Assembly: GCA_016932695.1 (NCBI GenBank)
Contig: JAFGCH010000092.1
Coordinates: 1 to 58,320, forward strand
DNA: 58,320 nt
Direction of reading: 5' to 3'
From: Acidimicrobiia bacterium
GTDB lineage: Bacteria > Actinomycetota > Acidimicrobiia > Spongiisociales > UBA11373
The notes beneath the pieces are model-generated. The model was given only the letters and a program-made list of their open reading frames with translations, ran no database searches and was not told where the DNA came from. The position numbers and the translations under genes were made by a program. Within the stretch, counting starts at the first letter, position 1. Each line of letters begins with the position of its first letter. Of the stretch, positions 42,649-50,241 are shown piece after piece.

Positions 42649-43668
42649 GTGACCGTCGAGGGAGCCCCGCCGCTCCGCCGGGTCGTTCGGGCCCTGTGGC
42701 CTCAGGCCGCGCTGCTGGTGCTGCTCGTCCTGCTGGCTCTCTTCGTAGGCCGCTACCCCGGGCCGTTCTGGACCCCGCCCTGGCTGCTCTGGCAGGACGA
42801 CCTGGCCGCCCGCGTGGTGTGGTCGCTGCGCTTCCCCCGGGTAGTGGCGGCGATGCTGCTCGGCATGAGCCTCTCCGGCGCCGGCATCGTGCTCCAAACC
42901 GTCTTCCGCAACCCCCTGGTGGAGCCGGGGTTCCTCGGGGTGTCCCAGGGTGCCGCCTTCGGCGCCGCCCTGGCCATCCTGGGCCTGGGCGCCGGGGCCT
43001 CGCCGCTGGCGGTGGAAGCCTCGGCTATGGCCTTCGCCCTGGGCGGCCTGGGGCTCTCCTACGCCGTGGCCCGCCGGCTCCACTTCGGAGGATGGGTGCT
43101 TCGGCTGGTCCTGGGCGGGATCGCCGTCTCGGCCCTGTTCTCGGCCGGGGTGGGCATCATCAAGTACCTGGCCGACCCCTTCGCCGAACTGCCCACCATC
43201 ACCTTCTGGCTGCTCGGCGGCCTTTCCGGAGTCACCTGGCCTGATGTGCTGTACCTGCTGCCCTTCGTGCTGCCCGGCCTCACACTGGTGGTGGCGATGC
43301 GCTGGCGGCTCAACCTCCTCAGCCTCCAGGACGAGTCGGCCTTTTCCCTGGGCTCGGCCTTGAATCGCGAACGCGGCCTGTTGCTGCTCGGCGCGGTCGC
43401 CGCTGCCGCCGCCGTCACCGCCGTGGGCGGGATCGTCGGCTGGGTCGGCCTGATGGTGCCCCATCTCGCCCGGCGCGCCTACGGGGCGGACTCTCGTCTG
43501 GCGGTACCGGCAGCGCTGCTGCTGGGAGGCACCTTCGCCGTGGTGTGCGACGCCGTCGCCCGCACCCTGCTGGCCGGCGAGATTCCTCTGGGGATCGTCA
43601 CCTCGCTCGCCGGGGCCGTCGGCTTCGTGGTGCTGATGAGCCGCGTCACCCTGCGGGTGCCCCGATGA
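42649..43668 (+). CDS. FecCD/BtuC family ABC permease
   Basis: The 339-residue permease has eight to ten hydrophobic helices and FecCD landmarks: LRFPRVVAAMLLGMSLSGAGIVLQTVFRNPLVEPGFLGVSQGA, VLGGIAVSALFSAGV, FWLLGGLSGVTW, VGWVGLMVPHLARRAYGADSR and GEIPLGIVTSLAG. The GTG start is two bases after the binding-protein stop, and its own stop overlaps the ATPase ATG (ATGA). Confidence 0.94.
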   Translation: MTVEGAPPLRRVVRALWPQAALLVLLVLLALFVGRYPGPFWTPPWLLWQDDLAARVVWSLRFPRVVAAMLLGMSLSGAGIVLQTVFRNPLVEPGFLGVSQGAAFGAALAILGLGAGASPLAVEASAMAFALGGLGLSYAVARRLHFGGWVLRLVLGGIAVSALFSAGVGIIKYLADPFAELPTITFWLLGGLSGVTWPDVLYLLPFVLPGLTLVVAMRWRLNLLSLQDESAFSLGSALNRERGLLLLGAVAAAAAVTAVGGIVGWVGLMVPHLARRAYGADSRLAVPAALLLGGTFAVVCDAVARTLLAGEIPLGIVTSLAGAVGFVVLMSRVTLRVPR

Positions 43669-44450
43669 CCGCGCCCATCCTCTCGGTGCGCGACCTCCAC
43701 TTCGGCTATGCCCCCGGTGCGCCGGACGCCCTGAGCGGCTTGACCCTGGACGTCCCCGCGGGGAGCACGACGGTGCTGCTGGGGCCGAACGGGGCGGGCA
43801 AGACCACGCTACTCCACGTCATCTTGGGGCTGCTCACCCCCCGGGCCGGCGAAGTGTGGATCGCCGGGCGGCGCCGGGCCGAGTGGAGCCGGCGCGAAGC
43901 CGGCCGCCTGGTAGCGATGGTGCCCCAGAACGAGTATGTGCCCTTCGACTTCTCGGTGCTCGAGTTCGTCCTCATGGGCCGCACCCCTCACCTCCCTACG
44001 CTCGGCATGCCCTCCGACGCCGACGTCGCCACCGCGATGGCGAGCCTGGAGGCACTGGGGTTGCGCCACCTGTGGAACCGCCCGGTGCCCGAGCTCAGCG
44101 GCGGTGAGCGGCAGTTGGCCACCCTCGCGCGCGCCCTGGCTCAGGAGGCTCCCCTCCTCTTGCTCGACGAGCCGACCGCCCACCTCGACCTGGGCAACCG
44201 CACCCGCCTGCTGAGCCTCATCGAACTGCTGGCCGCCCGAGGCAGCACGGTGGTGTTCACCAGCCACGACCCGGGGACGGCGGCTCCCGTGGCCCGCCAG
44301 ATCGTGCTGATGCGCCAAGGCAGAGTGCTCGCCGCGGGCCCGGCGAGTGAACTGCTCACCTCGGAGAACCTCAGCACCACCTACGGGGTCCCGGTCCGAG
44401 TCGCCCGCATCGACGGACTGCCGGTGGTGCTCCCCGGAGTTGCCCCTTGA
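43665..44450 (+). CDS. FecE/BtuD-like ABC ATPase
   Basis: The 261-residue ATPase has Walker A GPNGAGKTT, Q-loop VPQNEY, signature ELSGGERQLATLARAL, Walker B LLLLDEPTAHLDLGNR and H-loop FTSHDPGTA. Its spacing is typical of the iron/cobalamin importer class. ATG overlaps the permease stop and its stop overlaps the TTG of the NTPase gene (TTGA), so all four products are coupled. Confidence 0.95.
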   Translation: MTAPILSVRDLHFGYAPGAPDALSGLTLDVPAGSTTVLLGPNGAGKTTLLHVILGLLTPRAGEVWIAGRRRAEWSRREAGRLVAMVPQNEYVPFDFSVLEFVLMGRTPHLPTLGMPSDADVATAMASLEALGLRHLWNRPVPELSGGERQLATLARALAQEAPLLLLDEPTAHLDLGNRTRLLSLIELLAARGSTVVFTSHDPGTAAPVARQIVLMRQGRVLAAGPASELLTSENLSTTYGVPVRVARIDGLPVVLPGVAP

Positions 44451-45016
44451 CCTCCGGTACCCAGCCCCCTCAGTACCTGATCACCGGGGAGCGCGGAGCG
44501 GGCAAGACCACCTTCTGCTCCGGCCTGGTCACCGCGGTGCGCTCCCGGCACCCCGGCCTCCTAGTCGCCGGGATCCTCTCCCCCAAGGTGTTCGTCGGGG
44601 GCCAAGAGCATGCCATCGATGCCGTCGACCTGGCCTCGGGGCAGCGGCGCCGCCTCGCCCGGCGGCGCGCCCTGCCCGCGGCCACAGAGTCCGCTACCCC
44701 CCGCTGGGAGTTCGATGCCGCCGCCCTGGCCTGGGGCGAGGGGGTGCTGCGCTCCGCCACCCCGTGCGCTCTGCTGGTGGTGGACGAACTGGGTCCCCTG
44801 GAGCTCGAGCACGGGGAAGGCTGGCCGGCCGGTCTGCAGGCCGTCGACGGCGGCGCCTATCGCGTAGCCCTGGTGGTGGTCCGCCCCACCCTGCTGCCGC
44901 CGGCCCGCCGGCGCTGGCCCCGAGCACAGTTGCTGTCGGTTTCTGATCCCGAGCAGGCCGTGGCCGCCGCTCGCGAGACCGCCGCTGCTCTCACCCCCCT
45001 TCTGAGCCGGCCCTGA
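44447..45016 (+). CDS. THEP1-like NTPase (NTPase_1/DUF2478-type) in the importer operon
   Basis: The 189-residue protein has Walker A GERGAGKTT (residues 14-22), VAGILSPKVFVGGQEHAIDAVDLASGQRR, and Walker B-like LLVVDELGPLELEHGEGW. THEP1-type enzymes hydrolyse NTPs slowly, and their cellular role is unclear. DUF2478 relatives have been found in metal or molybdenum contexts, which I recall only as a trend. TTG 44447 overlaps the ATPase stop. Its inclusion in a FecBCD operon suggests a cargo-linked role such as insertion or activation of the imported metal. Confidence 0.8.
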   Translation: MTSGTQPPQYLITGERGAGKTTFCSGLVTAVRSRHPGLLVAGILSPKVFVGGQEHAIDAVDLASGQRRRLARRRALPAATESATPRWEFDAAALAWGEGVLRSATPCALLVVDELGPLELEHGEGWPAGLQAVDGGAYRVALVVVRPTLLPPARRRWPRAQLLSVSDPEQAVAAARETAAALTPLLSRP

Positions 45017-45080
45017 CCGGCCTGCCCCGGCCGGCCACCGGTGAGGGGCAAAACCCTCAGGGCTCCCCGGCCGACCGCCG

Positions 45081-45233
45081 ATGGCCTCCCTCGTGCTGTT
45101 CCTGGTGTGCCGCAACTGCGGAGGGGTCGTGGTCTTCGGGCCCGACGGCTGGCATCACCGCGATCCCGGCCGGCCCTGTCCCGTCCTGGCGGTGGCCTGG
45201 CCCCCTGCTTCCGACGAAGACGACGACCGCTAA
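45081..45233 (+). CDS. Possible 50-residue metal-binding peptide
   Basis: ATG 45081 to TAA 45231-45233 encodes a peptide with CRNCGGVVVFG, then WHHRD and a further Cys, ending in an acidic tail DEDDDR. A partial zinc-knuckle is suggested by CxxC-H-H-C. There is no clear Shine-Dalgarno, and the frame could be accidental. It follows the importer operon by 64 bases. Confidence 0.42.
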   Translation: MASLVLFLVCRNCGGVVVFGPDGWHHRDPGRPCPVLAVAWPPASDEDDDR

Positions 45234-45253
45234 GGGTCCGGGCCCCGGCCTCC

Positions 45254-45724
45254 CTAACGCTCGGTGCGGTAGGGGACGAACCCCGCCCACTGGTAGAGGA
45301 GGATGGCGCGGGGGTCGTCGCCGTCACCGACGCTGGTCCACACCCGCTCCGGCTGGAAGTCCCAGGCAGCTTCGACGGCCAGGCCCAGGAACCATTTGCC
45401 CAGGTGCCGGCCCCGGAAGGCGGGCAGCAGCCCCAGCCGGGTGAGGCGTACCTCGCCGGCCGTCCGCCGATCCAGCTGGAAGAATCCCGCCGGGGCCCCG
45501 CCCAGGTAGAGCACGAAAGTGTCGCAGTCGGGGTCGGTCAGCTCCTCGGCGAGCTCGGCGTCGGATCGGCCGGCCAGTCCCGCCGCTTGCCCACCCATCT
45601 GCTCGAAGAGGTAGCGGTAGAAGGGCACCACCGGCTCCTCGAGGCGCAGCAGCATGCCGCCGCGATGCGGCCCGCGGGTCTGCAGCCGGGGATGCTCCCG
45701 CATCTCGAGGTGGGTGGTGGTCAC
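45254..45724 (-). CDS. GNAT family N-acetyltransferase
   Basis: The 156-residue enzyme has the GNAT core LYLGGAPAGFFQLDRR, VRLTRLGLLPAFRGRHLGKWFL (acetyl-CoA loop) and the closing LYQWAGFVPYRTER. The substrate is unknown. GTG 45724 is chosen because AGGAG lies about ten bases upstream; codons further upstream run through a repeat hairpin. Confidence 0.85.
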   Translation of the reverse strand: MTTTHLEMREHPRLQTRGPHRGGMLLRLEEPVVPFYRYLFEQMGGQAAGLAGRSDAELAEELTDPDCDTFVLYLGGAPAGFFQLDRRTAGEVRLTRLGLLPAFRGRHLGKWFLGLAVEAAWDFQPERVWTSVGDGDDPRAILLYQWAGFVPYRTER

Positions 45725-45795
45725 CGCAGTGCCGCTCCTCGCTGCGCAGGCCCCATGATGCCCCGCCCGAGCCGCCGGCTTCAAGCGGCTGAGTC

Positions 45796-45826
45796 GCCTC
45801 TCCCGCCCGAAGCGGGCGGGAGAGGC
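45796..45826. repeat. Dispersed repeat, solo hairpin (copy B)
   Basis: GCCTCTCCCGCCCG (45796-45809) pairs perfectly with 45813-45826 around AAG. The arm is the same as in copy C at 53808-53821 apart from the terminal base. The GTGAGGGCA core is absent. It lies 13 bases beyond the acyl-CoA dehydrogenase stop, in terminator position. Confidence 0.8.
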
Positions 45827-45838
45827 CATGAGGATGGC

Positions 45839-47647
45839 TCAGAACGCTTCGTCGGACAGGGTCATGAGCTCGCCCTGTTCGGTCTCGGCCAGAGTGCGCC
45901 GCAGTGCCGCCCGCGGCAGCGCGTTGGCGGCGAACCAGCGAGCCGAAGCGATCTTGCCCTCGTAGAAGGCCTTGTCCTTGGCCGAAGCGCCGGGCAGGGC
46001 CTCCTGGGCCAGCTCGGCGTGGCGCAGCAACAGCCAGCCGATGACCACCTCGGCCAGGCTGAAGAGCAGGTCATTGGTGTGCAGGCCGACCTTGTAGATG
46101 GCCGGCGGGTCCTGCATGGACGCCATCGCGGTGCCCACCATGACCCCCAGCTGGCCCTGGACATCCTCCATGGCCTTGCCCAAGAGCTCCCGCTCCCGAG
46201 TGAAAGGATCGCCGTCCCCGCCGCCCTTGACCGTCTCGATGATGCCCGCCGCCATCCGCATGAGGGTCTCCCCGCGATCGCGAGAGATCTTGCGGAAGAA
46301 CAGGTCCAGGGCCTGGATGCCCGTGGTCCCTTCATAGAGGCTGTCGATCTTGAGGTCGCGGATGTACTGCTCCAGCGGGTAGTCCTTGGTGAACCCGGAT
46401 CCGCCCAGCACCTGCAGGCACTGCCCCATGAGGTCGTAGGCCTTCTCGGAGCAGTAGCCCTTGACCAGGGGGAGTAGCAGGTCCGACAGCTTGCTCCAGT
46501 ACGGCTCCTCGCGATGCAGCATCACCTGGTCGAGGACCCAGGCGCTGTAAAGCGTCAGTGCCCGCATCCCTTCGGCGTTGGCCTTCTGTTCCATGAGCAT
46601 CCGCCGCACGTCGGGATGGCGGATGATGGCGACGCGAGGGGCACTCGGGTCCCGGGTCTGGGTGAGATCGGCGCTCTGGATGCGCTCCTTGGCGTACTCC
46701 AGGGCGTTGAGGTAGCCGGTGGACAGCGTGGCCGCCGACTTGGATCCAATGGTCATCCGGGCATCCTCGAGGACCCGGAACATCTGGCGGATTCCGTCGT
46801 GCACCCCCCCGAGCAAGTAGCCGACGCACGGCTTCTCGAGGCCGAAGGTGAGCTCGCAGGTCACCGAGCCCTTGATGCCCATCTTGTCCTCGATATTGGT
46901 GGTGGCCACTCCGTTCCACTCGCCGGGACTGCCGTCGGCGTTCACCAGGTACTTGGGGATGATGAAGCACGACAGGCCCTTGGTCCCCGGGACGGCGCCT
47001 ACCGGACGGGCCAGGGTCAAGTGCAGGATGTTCTCGTAGTAGTCGCCGTCGCCCCCGGTGATGAAGCGCTTCACCCCTTCGATGTGGTAGACGTCTCCCT
47101 CGACCGGGATCGCCTTGGTGGTGCCGGCCCCCACGTCGGAACCGGCATCGGCCTCGGTGAGCACCATGGTCGCCCCCCACCGGCGATCCAGCGCCCACCG
47201 CGCCCAGGTGTTGGCCTGCTCCTCCGTCCCCACCTCGGAGATCACCTGGGCCATGAGCGGCGCGCCCACGTAGAGAAAGGCGCCGGCGTTGGATCCAACC
47301 ATCAGTTCCTGCACCGCCCACCGTATCGAGGGAGGCGCCCCGAAGCCGCCGAGGCTCTCCGGCAGGCCGATGCGCTCCCAGCCCCCCTCGTAGTAGCGGT
47401 CGAGGGTCCGTTTCAACGCTTCGGGTAGGACCACCTGGCCATCGATCAACTTGGGGCCGTCATGGTCGAGATCGGCGAAGGTCTCGGCCATCTCCTCGAT
47501 GGCAAGGCGCTCGGTTTCGCGCAATACGTCCCCGGCGGTATCCACGTCCATTTGGGCAAAGGGCTCGGCTCCCAGGTACTCCTGTATCCGATTCGCCTCG
47601 AACAGGTTGAACTCGATGTCCCGCAGGTTGGACTTGTAGTGCGACAT
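45839..47647 (-). CDS. Acyl-CoA dehydrogenase (FadE-like)
   Basis: The 602-residue flavoprotein catalyses alpha,beta-dehydrogenation of an acyl-CoA. ATG 47647 gives MSHYKSNLRDIEFNLFE, the N-terminus of the long-form family. Conserved blocks include GGFGAPP, TMVLTEADAGSDVGAGTTKA, HIEGVKRFITGGDGDY, DKMGIKGSVTCELTF, and QVLGGSGFTKDYPLEQYIRDLKIDSLYEGTTGIQALDL with the catalytic glutamate region. A C-terminal domain of about 130 residues is typical for the 600-residue type. The divergent TetR regulator and palindrome upstream point to control by acyl-CoA or fatty acid. Confidence 0.95.
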   Translation of the reverse strand: MSHYKSNLRDIEFNLFEANRIQEYLGAEPFAQMDVDTAGDVLRETERLAIEEMAETFADLDHDGPKLIDGQVVLPEALKRTLDRYYEGGWERIGLPESLGGFGAPPSIRWAVQELMVGSNAGAFLYVGAPLMAQVISEVGTEEQANTWARWALDRRWGATMVLTEADAGSDVGAGTTKAIPVEGDVYHIEGVKRFITGGDGDYYENILHLTLARPVGAVPGTKGLSCFIIPKYLVNADGSPGEWNGVATTNIEDKMGIKGSVTCELTFGLEKPCVGYLLGGVHDGIRQMFRVLEDARMTIGSKSAATLSTGYLNALEYAKERIQSADLTQTRDPSAPRVAIIRHPDVRRMLMEQKANAEGMRALTLYSAWVLDQVMLHREEPYWSKLSDLLLPLVKGYCSEKAYDLMGQCLQVLGGSGFTKDYPLEQYIRDLKIDSLYEGTTGIQALDLFFRKISRDRGETLMRMAAGIIETVKGGGDGDPFTRERELLGKAMEDVQGQLGVMVGTAMASMQDPPAIYKVGLHTNDLLFSLAEVVIGWLLLRHAELAQEALPGASAKDKAFYEGKIASARWFAANALPRAALRRTLAETEQGELMTLSDEAF

Positions 47648-47678
47648 GACCGTCCCTCTCGCAGTCGCCGGATCTAAT

Positions 47679-47694
47679 TTGAGTATACACTCAA
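47679..47694. promoter_or_regulatory. TetR-type operator in the divergent acyl-CoA dehydrogenase/TetR region
   Basis: TTGAGTATACACTCAA has perfect 6-base arms (TTGAGT, ACTCAA) around ATAC. It contains a TATACT-like -10 on the minus strand. It lies 32 bases from the acyl-CoA dehydrogenase start and 33 bases from the regulator start, so one repressor dimer could control both. Confidence 0.75.
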
Positions 47695-47726
47695 TATCCG
47701 GGCGCGGCCGGGTCGCAGGAGGCGCC

Positions 47727-48290
47727 ATGGTTCGCTACCGAGCGGGCTTGCAGACACAAGAGAGGATCCTCGGCGCCACCAGATCCCTGTTGGCCGAGGC
47801 GGGGCTGGAAGGCATCACCCTCAAAGGGATCTGCGAGCGCGCCGGGGTGCTCCCCGGGTCCTTCTACAACCTCTTCGAAACGAAAGAGGAGGCGGTGGTC
47901 ACCGTCGTGCGCCAGGCGCTCGAAGCCGTCGACCCCGACCCGGCCCGCCACCGGCGGGACACGGTCGAGGACCTGGCAGAGGCCTACATCCGCTTCATCT
48001 GCGACGAACCGGTGCTGGCGCGCATCTACGTGCAACTGGCCGTAGCGGGCAGCGCCCACGACCACCGTCTGCGGGGCCGCATCCTGCGCCATCATGCCAA
48101 TCGCCTCGACCGCTTCTCCGCAGGGATGCGCCGCTCCCGCCCCGGCCTGGACCCGGCCGAGGCGCGCCGCCGGGCCGAGTTCCTGCTGGCCGCCCTGCAG
48201 GGACTGACCATCTGGAACGTGCTCGATCCCGCCTTCGACTTCGCCGCCCATGCTCGCGACCTGCTGGCCAGCGTGGTGGGGCCGGAGTAG
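47727..48290 (+). CDS. TetR family transcriptional regulator
   Basis: The 187-residue protein has the TetR HTH: TQERILGATRSLLAEAGLEGITLKGICERAGVLPGSFYNLFETKEE. The C-terminal ligand domain is helical. AGGAGG ends six bases before the ATG. It is divergent from the acyl-CoA dehydrogenase gene with a shared operator, so autoregulation and repression of that gene are likely. The ligand is probably an acyl-CoA. Confidence 0.92.
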   Translation: MVRYRAGLQTQERILGATRSLLAEAGLEGITLKGICERAGVLPGSFYNLFETKEEAVVTVVRQALEAVDPDPARHRRDTVEDLAEAYIRFICDEPVLARIYVQLAVAGSAHDHRLRGRILRHHANRLDRFSAGMRRSRPGLDPAEARRRAEFLLAALQGLTIWNVLDPAFDFAAHARDLLASVVGPE

Positions 48291-48411
48291 GCGGCCCCGT
48301 CGTTCACCGCGGCAGAGCCCCGGCGGGAGTGACACGGCCCCCGGTCGGTCGTACTGGTACGGCCCGGCGGGGTAAGGTTGGCCGGTCGCTTCCCCTCCCC
48401 TCGGAAGGGCG

Positions 48412-49860
48412 GTGGTAGAGATCAGTTCCTGCCGGATCTGCGGTACGCATCTGGGAGAAGGAGTTGCCTTCTGCCCGGCTTGCGGGGCACCGGCGGTCCC
48501 GGCCCCTCCGCCTCTCCCCCCTAGTGCGCCGGCTCCCCCGCCGGTCTCTCCGTCCCCGGTATCGGCCTCGCCCTCGGCTGCGCCCGCCCTTCGACCGCGG
48601 GCCGGCCCGGCGCTGGGTCTCAAACTCGCTCTCTCCGCGGCGACGGTGGCCCTGGCGGCCGGGGGCACCTGGCTGGCGGTCTCTCCTGCGTCGCCGCTGC
48701 GCAGCGGAACAGGCGGGGCGATCGGTGACGCGGTACCGGGCGGAGGCCCGGTAACCGTCACCCAGGGAGCGCTCACGGTGACTGCGGAGTTGCACGACGT
48801 GGACTTCGTGTGGGAGGGCCTCTGGATCCCCGAGGCGCAGCGCAGAGGGATCTCGCCCGAGGGCCTCACCGATCCTCCCATTCATGCCGGCACCCAGCCC
48901 ATTGTCGAGGTGCAAGTGACCGCCGACTCGGCGGCCGTCACCGGTATCACGCCGCGGGTGGGAGACTGCAACACCTCTCCGCTGAACTTGGCGGCCGGCG
49001 AGACCGCCGCCTTCTCCTGCTATCCGCCCCTGCCCGCCACGGTGGGGAGAGCCGTGGCCCGCGTGGAGTTGGACTCCTCGGTGGGCCCGGTGCTGGTCGA
49101 GATACCCTTCGAAGTCATCGAGGCCGCCCAACTCGAACTTGTGGTGACCGGGCCGGTGCAGGTGGAATCGGGCCGGCCCCTCCTGGTCACCGGCACCCTC
49201 CACAACGCCAGTCGCCTGGTGGCCTTGGAGCCCAGCGTCGCCGCCGGGCTCTGCTCGGTGGAGGTGCCGGTAGGGGGGCACCCGTTCCGGGTCCTCTTCC
49301 CGGGCGAGACCGTCCCCTGGTCCTGTGATGGGGGTCTCGCCGGCCTGCCCGGCACCTACGGGCCCATCGAGGCCTGGGTGTCATCCGGCTTCGCCGAGGG
49401 CGGCGATGCCCGGTGGCCGGCCTCTTTCACCTACACGGTGACCGAGGCCATGAGCCCGACAGCCGAGTGGGAGGAACTCTGCGATCTGATGCAGCAGAAG
49501 GCACAGGCCGGCATTGCCTACGCCGATGCCTACCACAAGTGGGAAGCCTGCCAGCAGGGCAACCGGCCCGGCGACCCGCAGTGCTGGGACGCGCCCGACG
49601 GAGAGCGGTACATTGATCTCTGGTTGTCGAACCACGATCTCGATCGTTACTCCACCCTGATTGCAGAGAAGAAGCTCGAGATCCGCCTGAGCTGGGCGCA
49701 GCAACAGGCCTTCAACTGCTGGTGCGAGCCACAACTCGTGGTCGTCCTGGACGTGCTCGACAACGGCGATCTGATCACCGGAGTCGACCCCGACGCCGTC
49801 GAGACCTACTGCACCGACGGCCTTCCCTTCGGCACCCAGGACTCCGTCCCGGACGGGTGA
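48412..49860 (+). CDS. Zinc-ribbon membrane-anchored surface protein
   Basis: The 482-residue protein has a cytoplasmic double-zinc-ribbon start (CRICGTHLGEGVAFCPACG, residues 7-25), a Pro/Ala/Ser linker, and one transmembrane helix (about 69-90). A large outer part follows with beta-rich domains and about 11 cysteines. The distal region (WEELCDLMQQKAQAGIAYADAYHKWEACQQGN and WWCEPQ-type Cys/Trp sequence) is not recognised. Function unknown. The start is GTG 48412. Codon use matches neighbours. Confidence 0.72.
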   Translation: MVEISSCRICGTHLGEGVAFCPACGAPAVPAPPPLPPSAPAPPPVSPSPVSASPSAAPALRPRAGPALGLKLALSAATVALAAGGTWLAVSPASPLRSGTGGAIGDAVPGGGPVTVTQGALTVTAELHDVDFVWEGLWIPEAQRRGISPEGLTDPPIHAGTQPIVEVQVTADSAAVTGITPRVGDCNTSPLNLAAGETAAFSCYPPLPATVGRAVARVELDSSVGPVLVEIPFEVIEAAQLELVVTGPVQVESGRPLLVTGTLHNASRLVALEPSVAAGLCSVEVPVGGHPFRVLFPGETVPWSCDGGLAGLPGTYGPIEAWVSSGFAEGGDARWPASFTYTVTEAMSPTAEWEELCDLMQQKAQAGIAYADAYHKWEACQQGNRPGDPQCWDAPDGERYIDLWLSNHDLDRYSTLIAEKKLEIRLSWAQQQAFNCWCEPQLVVVLDVLDNGDLITGVDPDAVETYCTDGLPFGTQDSVPDG

Positions 49861-49878
49861 GCGAGCGGTTCCCCGATC

Positions 49879-50241
49879 TCAGTGCTGGTCAGCGGTGATC
49901 TCGGCCAATCGCGCCGTGACCATCTCCTTCACCAGCGCTGCCGGGAGGGGATGCTCCGGGGTGAAGCGAATGGTTCCCTTGGCCGTGGTGAAGGAAGCCA
50001 GCTCCGCCTCGTGGGCGGCGATCAGGTCCGGGTCGAGAGGGTAGAAGCCGCAGTGGTTCTTGAAGGCGGCGTAGCAGACGAGCGGCTTCCCATACGCGAT
50101 GAAGGCGGGCACCCCGTAGGCCATGCCCTCGGTAGATTCCGGGGCGGCCTCGGAGATCAGGCGGCGCAACCGCTCCAGAGCGGCCCGCGGCTTCTCGGGC
50201 AGCCCCGCCAGGTACTCCTCGACGGTTGCCGGCCTCACCAC
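49879..50241 (-). CDS. DUF1801 (YdhG-like) protein
   Basis: The 120-residue protein has the DUF1801 blocks VEEYLAGLPEKPRAALERLRRLI, EGMAYGVPAFIAYGKPLVCYAAFKNHCGFYPLD and GTIRFTPEHPLPAALVKEMVTARL. Related Bacillus proteins bind iron-frataxin-like, but the general function is unsettled. Its start overlaps the M20 peptidase stop by seven bases. Confidence 0.88.
   Translation of the reverse strand: MVRPATVEEYLAGLPEKPRAALERLRRLISEAAPESTEGMAYGVPAFIAYGKPLVCYAAFKNHCGFYPLDPDLIAAHEAELASFTTAKGTIRFTPEHPLPAALVKEMVTARLAEITADQH

Noticed and set aside
48291-48411. Operator-like sequence before the zinc-ribbon surface protein gene
   Set aside because: CGTACTGGTACG is only an imperfect palindrome, and nothing else in the gap supports a regulatory site.
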